Assembly: GCA_017561615.1 (NCBI GenBank) | Contig: JAFZBT010000177.1 | Location: 1 to 26,931 of the forward strand | Length of the DNA: 26,931 nucleotides | Source of the DNA: Erysipelotrichaceae bacterium | Lineage (GTDB): Bacteria > Bacillota_I > Bacilli_A > Erysipelotrichales > Erysipelotrichaceae | Reading direction: 5' to 3' | In this document: one piece after another, positions 1 to 7,612 of the stretch | Position numbering within the stretch: position 1 is the stretch's first letter | How the letters are laid out: each line of letters begins with the position of its first letter | Position numbers and translations under genes: made by a program | The notes under the pieces: generated by a model | Databases searched by the model: none | What the model saw: only the letters and a program-made list of their open reading frames with translations | What the model was told of the DNA's origin: nothing

Positions 1-16
1 AATCAGTTTTCTTCAT
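1..16 (-). CDS. 5' end of a leftward gene, product unknown
   Basis: Only the first five codons (Met-Lys-Lys-Thr-Asp) lie inside the window. The start is supported by a strong ribosome binding site, GGAGGT on the minus strand at 30-25, eight bases before the ATG at 16-14. The gene is divergent from the WYL regulator, so the two share a short intergenic region. Function cannot be judged from five residues. Confidence 0.6.
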
Positions 17-87
17 GGCGTTGTACCTCCAGACACCTACATTCTAGATGAATGCCGGGCTTTTACTGTCCAAAAAAACGGTATAGA

Positions 88-107
88 TGTTATAATGCAA
101 GGGGGTG
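88..107 (+). promoter_or_regulatory. Extended -10 promoter and ribosome binding site of the WYL regulator
   Basis: TG-T-TATAAT at 88-96 is a perfect extended -10 element; no good -35 is seen at the usual distance. The predicted transcript start is near 103, which falls inside the ribosome binding site (AAGGGGGTG, 99-107), so the 5' leader would be about 11 bases long and would keep only part of the site. An upstream start would remove this conflict. Confidence 0.5.
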
Positions 108-113
108 ATAAGA

Positions 114-1067
114 ATGAAAAACAAGCAGCGCTTGCTGGAAGTGCTCAACTATCTCAGGGAAAACTCCAATGAGGACCACAGCATCAATACCGACGAGATC
201 ATTGCCCATCTGAACGCTCAGGGCATTCAGGCGGAACGGAAGACCATCTACAGCGATGTCCGGGAACTCAACGAGATGGGTTACAGCATCGAATCCGGCC
301 GTCAGGGCTACTATTTCTCGGGCAATCTGCTGGAGACGGCGGAACTGCGCGTGCTGACCGATCTGATCAGAGCCAGCAGCTTCCTGTCCAGAAAGAAGAC
401 TGCGGAAATAACGGACAGGCTGCTTTCCCTGACCAACCGCTATGACCGGCGGCTGATCAGAAGCGGCGATTACGAAAACAACAAGAGCCTTAATGAACAG
501 ATATACTACAACGTCAGCGCCGTCATCAGGGCCATCGCCGACCGCCGGGCGATTACCTTCCGCTACTTTGACTATACCGTCAGCGGCGAAAAGCGCCAGC
601 GCCGGCACGAATACCGCATCTTTCCCTATGATCTGGTCGTTGAGTCCGACCGTTATTATCTGATCGGCTGGCAGATCAAGTACAGCAGTCCGGTCAATTT
701 CCGGCTGGACAAGATGGAGAAGATCGAGGAACTGGACGAGATCTATGAGACCAGGGAATTTGACGTCAGCGCCTACATGAATCAGACTTTCCGGATGTTC
801 AACGGGGAGAAGGTCAACGTGACTCTCAGGTGCAGCAACGATCTCTATGAAGAGGTAAGCAACCAGTTCGGCAGCGACATGATCGTCACGGAAAGGCAGA
901 ATGACAGCTTTCTGTGCAATGTCAACGCCGCCCTTTCCCCGACTTTCTACAGCTGGGTATTCACCTTCCAGGGAAAGGCCGTCATCGTTTCCCCGCAGCG
1001 GGTAAGGGATGAATTCGCAAATGTCTGCCGGCAGATGATTAATCTTCATCAGCCTGTTGAATTCTGA
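114..1067 (+). CDS. HTH / WYL-domain transcriptional regulator
   Basis: A 317-residue cytoplasmic DNA-binding protein. Residues 1-65 form a DeoR/HTH_11-type winged helix, with a recognition region around RKTIYSDVRELNEMG. Residues about 130-215 form a WYL domain, where the signature appears as Tyr-Tyr-Leu (RYYLIGW near 180-186). WYL domains are thought to sense ligands, often nucleic acids or nucleotides, and these proteins act as repressors or activators. I chose ATG 114 over an in-frame GTG at 105 because the GTG lies within the ribosome binding site. The divergent gene at the left edge is a possible target, but its identity is unknown. Family assignment is firm; the regulated pathway is not known. 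Confidence 0.85.
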   Translation: MKNKQRLLEVLNYLRENSNEDHSINTDEIIAHLNAQGIQAERKTIYSDVRELNEMGYSIESGRQGYYFSGNLLETAELRVLTDLIRASSFLSRKKTAEITDRLLSLTNRYDRRLIRSGDYENNKSLNEQIYYNVSAVIRAIADRRAITFRYFDYTVSGEKRQRRHEYRIFPYDLVVESDRYYLIGWQIKYSSPVNFRLDKMEKIEELDEIYETREFDVSAYMNQTFRMFNGEKVNVTLRCSNDLYEEVSNQFGSDMIVTERQNDSFLCNVNAALSPTFYSWVFTFQGKAVIVSPQRVRDEFANVCRQMINLHQPVEF

Positions 1068-1085
1068 CGGAATGTGGTGTATTAT
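1057..1085 (+). promoter_or_regulatory. htpG promoter
   Basis: TTGAAT (1057-1062), a 17-base spacer and TATTAT (1080-1085) form a good vegetative promoter. Its -35 overlaps the last codons of the WYL gene. The predicted transcript start, near 1092, falls inside the CIRCE dyad. Confidence 0.65.
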
Positions 1086-1088
1086 GTA

Positions 1089-1115
1089 TTAGCAGTCAAG
1101 AGTTAAGAGTGCTAA
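1089..1115 (+). promoter_or_regulatory. CIRCE operator (HrcA binding site)
   Basis: The sequence is TTAGCAGTC, nine bases, GAGTGCTAA. It differs from the CIRCE consensus (TTAGCACTC-N9-GAGTGCTAA) at one base in the left arm; the right arm is perfect. It sits between the -10 and the htpG ribosome binding site, the usual position for HrcA repression of groESL and dnaK operons. HrcA is expected to bind it and release on heat shock. Confidence 0.9.
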
Positions 1116-1129
1116 AAGGAGATGTTAAG

Positions 1130-3025
1130 ATGAGCAAGAAACAGTTTAAGACCGAGTCGAAGAAACTTCTGGATCTGATGATCAACTCCATTTATACAAA
1201 CCGGGAGATCTTCCTAAGAGAACTGATCTCCAATGCTTCCGACGCCCTGGACAAGCGGCACTTCCTGTCGCTGACCGACAGCGCCTACGTCAGTTCCAAC
1301 CCGCTGACCATTCAGCTGGCCGTTGACCGCGACAGCCGGACGCTGACCATTGAGGATAACGGCATCGGCATGAACGCTGAGGAACTGGAGAAAAACCTGG
1401 GCACCATCGCCCACAGCGGCACTTCGGAATTCCGGGAGAAACTGGCCAACAGCCGGGAAGTCGACATCATCGGCCAGTTCGGCGTCGGCTTCTACAGCGC
1501 CTTCATGGTCGCTGATTCAATTACCGTGGAAAGCCGCAAGGTCAATGAAGACGCCTTCAGATGGCATTCCGACGGTCAGTCGGGATACACTGTCGAACCC
1601 TGCGACAAGCCGTCCGTGGGTACCAGGATCACCCTGAAGCTCAGGGAAGATACCGATGAGGTGAAGTATTCCGAGTATCTCGACAAGTACACGATCGAAC
1701 AGCTGGTCAAGAAGTATTCCGATTACATCCGCTATCCGATCCAGATGATGGTCGAGAAATCAGTCCCCAAGGAGGGCAGCGAAGGTGAATATGAGACCAT
1801 TGAGACCCTCAAGACGCTCAACACCATGGTGCCCTTATGGCGCCGCAATAAGAAGGATATCAAGGACGAGGACTACAACAGCTTCTACAAGTCTCAGTTC
1901 TATGATTATGAAGATCCGCTGGAAGTGATCCATTATGCGCTGGAAGGCAATGTTTCCTACAAGGCATTGCTGTACATTCCTTCCCGTATCCCCTACAACT
2001 ACTATTCCCGCGACTATGAGGCCGGCCTGCAGCTCTACAGCAAGGGTGTGTTCATCATGGACCGCTGCAAGGAGCTTCTGCCGGACTACTTCCATTTCGT
2101 CAAGGGTCTGGTCGATTCCGATGACGTGTCGCTGAACATCTCGAGAGAGATGCTTCAGAAGGACAGCCAGCTTCAGGAACTGGGCAAGTCGATCACCAAG
2201 AGAGTAAAGAGCGCTCTGGTCAATATGCTGGTCAAGGACCGCGAGAAGTACGAGAAATTCTACAAGAACTTCGGCTACTCCCTGAAATACGGCTGCTATC
2301 AGGACTACGGCATGCACAAGGACGAACTGCAGGACCTGCTGCTGTTCTATTCATCCCATGATGACAGATACGTCACTCTGAAGGAATACAAGGAGCGGAT
2401 GAAGGAAGATCAGAAGGACATCTATTACGCTACCGGCGCTTCCGTCGAGCAGATCAGAAAGCTTCCGCAGATCGAAAAACTGCTGGATAAGGGCTATGAA
2501 GTGCTGTTCATGACCGATGACATCGATGAATTCGTGATCATGATGATGCGCGAATACGACGGCAAGAACTTCCTGAACGCTCAGCAGGCTGACAGTGAAG
2601 TGGAAAGCGAAGAAGAGAAGAGCGCCAGGGAAGAACTGGTCAAGGCCAATGAGGCGATGCTCAAGGACATGGGCGAAGCCCTGAAGGACAAGGTCAAGGA
2701 AGTCAGGATCTCCTCTCGGCTCAAGAGCCATCCGGTCTGCCTGGTCGCTGACAGCGACGGCATTTCCCTGGACATGGAGAAATACCTGTCCAAGATGCCT
2801 GATGCCTCTCAGGCCATGAAGGCGACCAAGATCCTGGAGATCAACCCTGACCACGACATCTTCAAGGTGCTGCAGAAGGTCCACGAGAAGGACCCCGGTA
2901 AGGTCAGCGAATACGCCGATCTGCTTTACCAGCAGGCGTTACTGATCGAGGGCTTCAGCATTGAAGACCCGGTCGACTTCTCCAACCGCATCTGCGCCCT
3001 GATGAAGGAAGCCAGCGAAAACTAG
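1130..3025 (+). CDS. htpG: Chaperone HtpG (bacterial Hsp90)
   Basis: A 631-residue ATP-dependent cytoplasmic chaperone of full length. The N-terminal GHKL ATPase fold shows RELISNASDALDK (Glu31, Asn35, Asp38), IEDNGIGM (74-81) and IGQFGVGFYSAFMVAD, which bind Mg-ATP. The middle domain, with client-binding and catalytic-loop regions, and a C-terminal dimerisation domain follow. ATG 1130 is chosen because AAGGAG ends eight bases upstream; an in-frame GTG at 1109 lies inside the CIRCE arm and is rejected. The gene is a single transcription unit with its own promoter, CIRCE operator and terminator. In B. subtilis htpG is not a CIRCE gene, so HrcA control here is a lineage difference. Confidence 0.97.
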   Translation: MSKKQFKTESKKLLDLMINSIYTNREIFLRELISNASDALDKRHFLSLTDSAYVSSNPLTIQLAVDRDSRTLTIEDNGIGMNAEELEKNLGTIAHSGTSEFREKLANSREVDIIGQFGVGFYSAFMVADSITVESRKVNEDAFRWHSDGQSGYTVEPCDKPSVGTRITLKLREDTDEVKYSEYLDKYTIEQLVKKYSDYIRYPIQMMVEKSVPKEGSEGEYETIETLKTLNTMVPLWRRNKKDIKDEDYNSFYKSQFYDYEDPLEVIHYALEGNVSYKALLYIPSRIPYNYYSRDYEAGLQLYSKGVFIMDRCKELLPDYFHFVKGLVDSDDVSLNISREMLQKDSQLQELGKSITKRVKSALVNMLVKDREKYEKFYKNFGYSLKYGCYQDYGMHKDELQDLLLFYSSHDDRYVTLKEYKERMKEDQKDIYYATGASVEQIRKLPQIEKLLDKGYEVLFMTDDIDEFVIMMMREYDGKNFLNAQQADSEVESEEEKSAREELVKANEAMLKDMGEALKDKVKEVRISSRLKSHPVCLVADSDGISLDMEKYLSKMPDASQAMKATKILEINPDHDIFKVLQKVHEKDPGKVSEYADLLYQQALLIEGFSIEDPVDFSNRICALMKEASEN

Positions 3026-3036
3026 ATGATACAAGA

Positions 3037-3060
3037 GCCCGCCATGCGGGCCTTTGTTTT
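3037..3060 (+). terminator. htpG terminator
   Basis: A six-base-pair GC stem (GCCCGC/GCGGGC, 3037-3051) with a CAT loop is followed by CTTTGTTTT. It lies 12 bases after the htpG stop. Confidence 0.8.
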
Positions 3061-3074
3061 GCCCGGCTCAGGGA

Positions 3075-3104
3075 TTCACCAAAGCGGCCGACTTATTATA
3101 TAAT
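3075..3104 (+). promoter_or_regulatory. Promoter of the rRNA methyltransferase operon
   Basis: TTCACC (3075-3080), an 18-base spacer and TATAAT (3099-3104). The -10 is perfect and the -35 is partial. The transcript would start near 3111. Confidence 0.55.
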
Positions 3105-3126
3105 TGAGGCAGCGAGGAAAAAGAAA

Positions 3127-4329
3127 ATGAAGATAAGCAGAGACTACCCGCAGATCACCGTCACCGACAAGGGAGCCAAATACCTGGAAGGCCATCCCTG
3201 GCTTTATGACGGGGAAGTGGTGGAGATCAGCGGCGAGCATCACAACGGCGACATCGTTGACGTCATCTCCCGCAAGGGCAAGTATCTGGGCAGCGGCTTT
3301 GTTTCCGATAACTCCAAGATCCGGGTGCGCATCTTCTGCCGCAACGCCTCCGATCAGATCGACCGGGACTTCTTCAGAAGGCGCATCGAGTATGCCTGGA
3401 AGTACCGCAGGGACGTCATGGACGATACCGACAGCTGCCGGGTCATCTTCGGGGAATCCGACGGACTGCCCGGACTGACCGTAGACCGCTATCATGACGT
3501 ACTGGTGACCCAGATCGTCAGCTACGGCATGGAAAGGATCAAGGATGACATCTTCCAGTCGCTTCTGGAAGTCTTCGCTCAGGAAGGCATCGAAATAAAT
3601 GCGCTTTATGAGCGCAATGACGTGGCCATCCGCCGGCTGGAAGGCCTGGAAGAGTACAAGGACTATTACTGGAGAAGGGAAGGCTTTGACCGCCGGGAAG
3701 TGGAGATCACGGAAAACGGCATCCGCTACATCGTTGACTACATTGACGGTCAGAAGACCGGCTTCTTCCTGGATCAGCGCTATAACCGCCTGCTGGTCCA
3801 GCAGCTGGCCCGGGGCAAGAGAGTTCTGGACTGCTTCACCCATACCGGATCCTTTGCCCTCAACGCGGCTAAGGGAGGCGCGGCCAAAGTCACGGCCGTG
3901 GACATTTCGGAAAGCGCCATCGAGATGGCCAGAAGAAACGCCGAACTCAATGGCCTGAAGATCAACTTCGCGGTTGCTGACGTCTTCGACTATCTGGAAG
4001 AGATCGACCGCAAGGCCTATGACCTCATCATCCTGGATCCTCCGGCCTTTACCAAGAGCCGGGAAACCGTCAGAAACGCCTATAACGGCTATAAGAACAT
4101 CAACAAACAGGCCATCAAGAAGCTCGGCAAGGGCGGCTATCTGGTCAGCTGTTCCTGTTCGCATTTCATGAACCGGCAGCTGTTTGAACAGATGCTGCAG
4201 GAAGCGGCCAGGGAGATGAATGTTGAACTCAGGCAGATATCCTTCTCTCAGCAGAGCAAGGACCATCCGATCCTGATGAACGTCCCGGAGACCGACTACC
4301 TGAAGTTCTACATCACCCAGATCGTATAG
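3127..4329 (+). CDS. rlmI: Class I SAM-dependent rRNA methyltransferase, RlmI/YwbD type
   Basis: A 400-residue protein with an N-terminal PUA-like RNA-binding domain (about 1-75, including EGHPWLYDGEV) and a C-terminal Rossmann methyltransferase. The SAM-binding motif is LDCFTHTGSFALNAA (234-248), the acidic strand is TAVDIS, the catalytic-loop motif is DPPAFTKS (304-311), and a Cys-rich SCSCSH (341-346) supplies the likely catalytic cysteine. This is the RlmI family, which makes m5C1962 in E. coli 23S rRNA; the Bacillota relatives (YwbD) are less studied, so the exact base is inferred. The ribosome binding site is GAGG at 3114-3117. It forms an operon with the next gene, 12 bases downstream. 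Confidence 0.85.
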   Translation: MKISRDYPQITVTDKGAKYLEGHPWLYDGEVVEISGEHHNGDIVDVISRKGKYLGSGFVSDNSKIRVRIFCRNASDQIDRDFFRRRIEYAWKYRRDVMDDTDSCRVIFGESDGLPGLTVDRYHDVLVTQIVSYGMERIKDDIFQSLLEVFAQEGIEINALYERNDVAIRRLEGLEEYKDYYWRREGFDRREVEITENGIRYIVDYIDGQKTGFFLDQRYNRLLVQQLARGKRVLDCFTHTGSFALNAAKGGAAKVTAVDISESAIEMARRNAELNGLKINFAVADVFDYLEEIDRKAYDLIILDPPAFTKSRETVRNAYNGYKNINKQAIKKLGKGGYLVSCSCSHFMNRQLFEQMLQEAAREMNVELRQISFSQQSKDHPILMNVPETDYLKFYITQIV

Positions 4330-4341
4330 AGGAAACCCCAC

Positions 4342-5043
4342 ATGAACAAACCGCTTTGTATCTATCTCATCCGTCACGGAGAAACCGTGAGCAACATCCG
4401 TCAGGTCGTCCAGGGATGGTCTGATTCCGATCTGACCGAGACCGGCATCCATCAGGCTGCCTGTACCGGCACCGGCCTAAGAGGCATCAGATTTGATGCC
4501 TGTTACTGCGGCGATCTGAAGAGGCAGATGCAGACCGCTGAGGTCATCATCCGCACATCGGAAAATGACGAAGACATTCCCCGACTGATCGATACCGACT
4601 TCAGGGAAATGTACTACGGCTCCTATGAAGCCGGTCCCTATGAGACGATGTATCAGCCGGTGCTGGATGTCTTCGGGCTGGACATGAGCAGAGTAGACGA
4701 GATCTACGGTCACGTCAGCTGCTGCGATCTGTTCGAGATGATGGCTGATAACGATCCGGAAGGCCTGACCGAACACTGCGACGAGGTGGCCCGGCGGATG
4801 TACAGGGGCATTGAGAGGATCATCAGGGACTATCCTGACGGCGGCAACATTCTTCTGGTTTCCAGCAGCTGCGCCAGCGCCGATCTGATCGAATATCTCT
4901 TCCCCCAGATCACCGTCCAGACCCTGATCAGAAACTGTTCGGTGACGCTGATCCGCTACCAGGACGGCACCTTCTGGCTCGATGCCTTCGATGATGTCAG
5001 CTATTATCAGCAGGGCAAACAGATTCTGGAGGAAAGTGAATAA
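4342..5043 (+). CDS. Histidine phosphatase superfamily protein with an altered second catalytic site
   Basis: A 233-residue protein of the phosphoglycerate-mutase-like branch. The first motif is intact (LIRHGETVSN, nucleophile His12, RHGE 11-14), as are the QTAE region near 64-67 and an acidic FREMYYGSYEA segment (88-97) like the LrEi-G-wEG motif. The second catalytic His, normally in a V-S-H-G motif, is absent: LLVSSSC (171-177) carries Ser-Ser. The protein may be a pseudo-enzyme, use another residue, or have changed specificity. It is cytoplasmic, follows the methyltransferase gene by 12 bases and has a ribosome binding site (GAGGA). The family is certain; the substrate is unknown. Confidence 0.8.
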   Translation: MNKPLCIYLIRHGETVSNIRQVVQGWSDSDLTETGIHQAACTGTGLRGIRFDACYCGDLKRQMQTAEVIIRTSENDEDIPRLIDTDFREMYYGSYEAGPYETMYQPVLDVFGLDMSRVDEIYGHVSCCDLFEMMADNDPEGLTEHCDEVARRMYRGIERIIRDYPDGGNILLVSSSCASADLIEYLFPQITVQTLIRNCSVTLIRYQDGTFWLDAFDDVSYYQQGKQILEESE

Positions 5044-5060
5044 TAGCGGAAAACGCTATT
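5042..5060 (+). terminator. Hairpin overlapping the phosphatase stop codon
   Basis: A perfect seven-base-pair stem, AATAGCG/CGCTATT, with a GAAAA loop begins within the TAA stop. The T-tract after it is short, so termination may be partial. Its last two bases are part of the tRNA-Glu -35 element. Confidence 0.5.
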
Positions 5061-5086
5061 TACATCTGCGCACATTATGCTATAAT
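5059..5086 (+). promoter_or_regulatory. tRNA-Glu promoter
   Basis: TTTACA (5059-5064), a 16-base spacer ending in TGC, and TATAAT (5081-5086). This is a strong extended -10 promoter, starting transcription just before the tRNA. Confidence 0.75.
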
Positions 5087-5096
5087 AATCGCGCAT

Positions 5097-5173
5097 GGCC
5101 TGTTGGTGAAGTGGTTCAACACACCGCCCTCTCAAGGCGGCATTCACGGGTTCGAACCCCGTACAGGCTACCA
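5097..5173 (+). tRNA. tRNA-Glu (anticodon CTC)
   Basis: A complete 77-base cloverleaf with encoded CCA. The acceptor stem is GGCCTGT with ACAGGCT (G1-U72 wobble), the anticodon stem is CCGCC/GGCGG with loop CTCTCAA, giving anticodon CTC at 5131-5133 for codon GAG, and the T-arm is CGGGTTCGAACCCCG. The body resembles Bacillota tRNA-Glu. It stands alone between its own promoter and terminator. Confidence 0.92.
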
Positions 5174-5181
5174 TTGAAAAC

Positions 5182-5211
5182 AAGGAACCGTAACTGCGGT
5201 TCTTTTTCTTT
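5182..5211 (+). terminator. tRNA-Glu terminator
   Basis: The stem GAACCG/CGGTTC (5185-5202), extended by weaker A-U and G-U pairs, has a TAACTG loop and is followed by TTTTTCTTT. It lies 12 bases after the tRNA end. Confidence 0.8.
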
Positions 5212-5235
5212 GCCGGCTGGCTGGTGATTCACTCT

Positions 5236-5264
5236 TCGACAGATTCCGGCAAATGATATATAAT
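5236..5264 (+). promoter_or_regulatory. Promoter of the membrane protein gene
   Basis: TCGACA (5236-5241, one mismatch to consensus), a 17-base spacer and a perfect TATAAT (5259-5264). The transcript would start near 5271, just before the GAGGGGG ribosome binding site. Confidence 0.65.
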
Positions 5265-5285
5265 AATCCATGAGGGGGTTTTCTT

Positions 5286-6209
5286 ATGAATCAGAAATTC
5301 TATGATCTTAATAAATACAAGGCCGGACGCACGGTGCTGCTTCTGGTAGGCATCTTCACGGCAGTCAACTGCCTGCTTCAGGCCTTTGACGCCGGCTATC
5401 AGCTGCTGTATGCCGCAGCGCTTCCGCAGATCGGCCTGGCCTTCAAGGGCACGCTGGAATTCTACGGCGTCAGCCCGATCATCAGCATCGGCCTGCTCAC
5501 CGTGATCCCGATCCTGCTTTTCTTCATCTGCTACTTCATGTCCAAGAACAACACCAGATGGATGCTCGCCGGACTGGCTCTGTTCATCCTCGATGCTCTC
5601 GTTCTGATCTTCTTCTGGTATCTGACCGGCTTCAGCGCCGACATGATCCTCAATCTGGTCTTTGAAGGAGTGATCATCTTCGAACTGATCTCCGCTGTTC
5701 TGGCCGGCAAGCGCCTGGATGGCAATCTTGAGGAAATCGAGATGGAGATGCAGCAGGAAATGAGCAATCCGGACAGAAGTCTCTATGCCTATGACAAGCA
5801 GTATGCCAAGGAAAACAAGGTCGCCAAGGGCGGCATGTTCGCAGTCGTTCTGATCGGCTATATCGTCATCTCCTTTCTGGCTCTGCTGCTGCTCATCATC
5901 TTTGACGGTAATCCCGTGGCAGTCATTCTCTTTGCCCTGCTGATGATCGGCAGCCTCGTCTTCCTGATCGTCGGCATGATCAAGCTCTCGCCTTTTGTCA
6001 GCGCCAGCAACTTCGCCTTCTACAAGGAAGGTGACGTCGTTTACCGCACCTCAGTTACCAATGCGGCTCTGGCCGTACCGCTGAATAACCTGCAGGTCTT
6101 CGAGGAGAAGCCGGACGTCTATCTGTGCACCTATGAGGACAACAAGGGCAAGCAGCGCAAGATGAGCATTCCCAAGGCCTATCCGGGCATTGAGGAGATC
6201 ATTAAGTAA
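5286..6209 (+). CDS. Multi-pass membrane protein of unknown function
   Basis: A 307-residue protein with about six membrane segments near residues 15-35, 63-85, 91-112, 119-140, 183-207 and 210-232. A charged acidic loop (about 141-182, including LEEIEMEMQQEM) lies between segments 4 and 5. The last 70 residues form a soluble tail with alternating beta-like stretches, which reminds me of the PH-like or DUF tails of small membrane proteins, though I cannot name a family. The start has a GAGGGGG ribosome binding site and its own promoter. It is a single gene between two terminators, so context gives no function. Confidence 0.75.
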   Translation: MNQKFYDLNKYKAGRTVLLLVGIFTAVNCLLQAFDAGYQLLYAAALPQIGLAFKGTLEFYGVSPIISIGLLTVIPILLFFICYFMSKNNTRWMLAGLALFILDALVLIFFWYLTGFSADMILNLVFEGVIIFELISAVLAGKRLDGNLEEIEMEMQQEMSNPDRSLYAYDKQYAKENKVAKGGMFAVVLIGYIVISFLALLLLIIFDGNPVAVILFALLMIGSLVFLIVGMIKLSPFVSASNFAFYKEGDVVYRTSVTNAALAVPLNNLQVFEEKPDVYLCTYEDNKGKQRKMSIPKAYPGIEEIIK

Positions 6210-6215
6210 GCATGC

Positions 6216-6240
6216 AAAAGCCGCCGATCCGGCGGCTTTT
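6216..6240. terminator. Bidirectional terminator between convergent genes
   Basis: The ten-base-pair stem AAAAGCCGCC/GGCGGCTTTT has a GATCC loop. A T-run follows on both strands, so it can end the membrane protein transcript and, on the other strand, the pepV transcript. Confidence 0.88.
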
Positions 6241-6251
6241 CTGTTTTCGAT

Positions 6252-6274
6252 AACGGGAGAAGATCCCGTTTTTT
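6252..6274. terminator. Second hairpin at the pepV 3' end
   Basis: The seven-base-pair stem AACGGGA/TCCCGTT (6252-6270) with a GAAGA loop is followed by TTTT on the plus strand. It overlaps the end of pepV and acts as a back-up terminator for the rightward gene. Confidence 0.65.
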
Positions 6275-7598
6275 AAATCTCCAGCAGATTCAGGATGGCC
6301 TGATAGTAACAGGCCGTCTGCATCAGCAGGGAATCGACGGTGACGAATTCGTCATCGTCATGGATGCGGTAATTGTGCTTGCCGTCATCGCATCCGAAGG
6401 CTACGATGCCCTGCATGTCCTTGGCATAGGTTCCTCCGCCGATGGACATCGGCTGGCTTTCCGTATCGCCGGTGACATCGACATAAGCCTTCATCAGCGC
6501 CTTGATCATCGGATGATCCAGGGGGAAGAACAGCGGGTCGACACCCTCAGCATCGATTATGTAGCCCTGACCGGCCGTGGTCAGCGGTTCAATGATATCT
6601 TCCTTCTTCATGGTGACCGGGAAGCGGATGTCAATGCTGGCGCAGACATCGCCGTCCTTCTTTTCGGCAACGCCCATGTTCAGCGTCAGCTTTCCGTATT
6701 CATCGGCAAAGCCGACGGAGGCATTGTTGCCGTTGTAGTCCAGACCGATCAGATCGTGATAGACATTGACGAATTCATCGTCAATTCCGGCATGATGAAG
6801 AGCTTCAACGGCATAGGAGAGAGCATTGACGCCCTTTTCCGGCAGGGAGGCATGAGCGGCAGCGCCGTGGACGGTCAGGATGTTGTCCTGCAGCTGGTAG
6901 CGGATGCCCTGGGCGTTCAGGTAATCGGCCAGTTTGCCTTCGTCAAAGCAGCCCGGTTTCAGGGTCATCGTGCAGACGTCCGGAACGATGTTGTGAGCGC
7001 TGCTGGCTTCAATGGCCAGGATCTTGTCGCTGGGCGCTCTCAGGGTGGCGAAGACCATGCCCTTTTCCCCGAAGACCAGCGGGAATTCGCCGTCCGGGGT
7101 AAAGCCGCAGTTTACGTAGCCTTCCTTTTCCACGTAGTATTCAACGCCCCTTGAACCGCTTTCCTCATTGCAGCCCCAGATCAGCCTGACGCGCTTTCTG
7201 AACTGCGGTTCCTTTTCCTTCAGCATTCTCATCGCGGTCAAAGCGCAGATGCCGGCTCCCTTGTCGTCAGAGGTGCCGCGTCCGTAGAGCATCTCGCCGT
7301 CCTGCCTCAGAACGAAGGGGTCGCTGGTCCAGTTGCTGGAAACAGGCACCACGTCCAGATGAGCGAGGACACCGACGATTTCTTCACCCTGGCCCATTTC
7401 CACGTAGCCGCAGTAGTTGTCCAGATTCACGGTCCTGAAACCGTAGCCTTCAGCCAGCTTCAGAGCGGCATTCAGGCAGTCAATGTTGGCCTGGCCGAAA
7501 GGCGGAGCATCTTCGCTGAAGACGCTGGGATAGCTTACCAGCATCGCCAGATCTCTGATCATTTCGTCCTTATATGGCAGTATATCTTCCTTTTTCAT
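6273..7598 (-). CDS. pepV: M20 family dipeptidase PepV
   Basis: A 441-residue cytoplasmic zinc dipeptidase. M20 metal ligands are visible: HLDVVP (His80, Asp82), GRGTSDDKG (106-114), the catalytic NEES (Glu145, Glu146), TPDGEFPL (Asp169), and a C-terminal His in RIHDDDEF. The length and the insertion of a lid domain between the halves fit PepV/Sapep rather than a shorter aminoacylase. The ribosome binding site AGAGGA precedes the ATG. It is the second gene of a leftward operon, 14 bases after the small helical protein. PepV-type enzymes release amino acids from dipeptides and beta-Ala-His-like substrates. Confidence 0.92.
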   Translation of the reverse strand: MKKEDILPYKDEMIRDLAMLVSYPSVFSEDAPPFGQANIDCLNAALKLAEGYGFRTVNLDNYCGYVEMGQGEEIVGVLAHLDVVPVSSNWTSDPFVLRQDGEMLYGRGTSDDKGAGICALTAMRMLKEKEPQFRKRVRLIWGCNEESGSRGVEYYVEKEGYVNCGFTPDGEFPLVFGEKGMVFATLRAPSDKILAIEASSAHNIVPDVCTMTLKPGCFDEGKLADYLNAQGIRYQLQDNILTVHGAAAHASLPEKGVNALSYAVEALHHAGIDDEFVNVYHDLIGLDYNGNNASVGFADEYGKLTLNMGVAEKKDGDVCASIDIRFPVTMKKEDIIEPLTTAGQGYIIDAEGVDPLFFPLDHPMIKALMKAYVDVTGDTESQPMSIGGGTYAKDMQGIVAFGCDDGKHNYRIHDDDEFVTVDSLLMQTACYYQAILNLLEI

Positions 7599-7612
7599 AT
7601 GAATTCCTCTTT

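Noticed and set aside
90..1049. Long leftward reading frame opposite the WYL gene
   Set aside because: It is the antisense shadow of a well-supported gene; the residues are low in complexity, have no domain and no ribosome binding site. The same holds for leftward frames at 3076-4452, 11532-12464, 13335-14072 and 22414-23028.
1109..1132. GTG start for htpG at 1109
   Set aside because: It lies inside the CIRCE right arm and has no ribosome binding site; ATG 1130 has AAGGAG at the right distance.
5124..5140. Reading the tRNA as a leucine tRNA because of CTC
   Set aside because: The CTC is in the anticodon, so it pairs with GAG (Glu); there is also no long variable arm as in tRNA-Leu.
4982..5227. 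Rightward reading frame across the phosphatase end and tRNA-Glu
   Set aside because: It spans a promoter, a tRNA and a terminator and is a chance frame.
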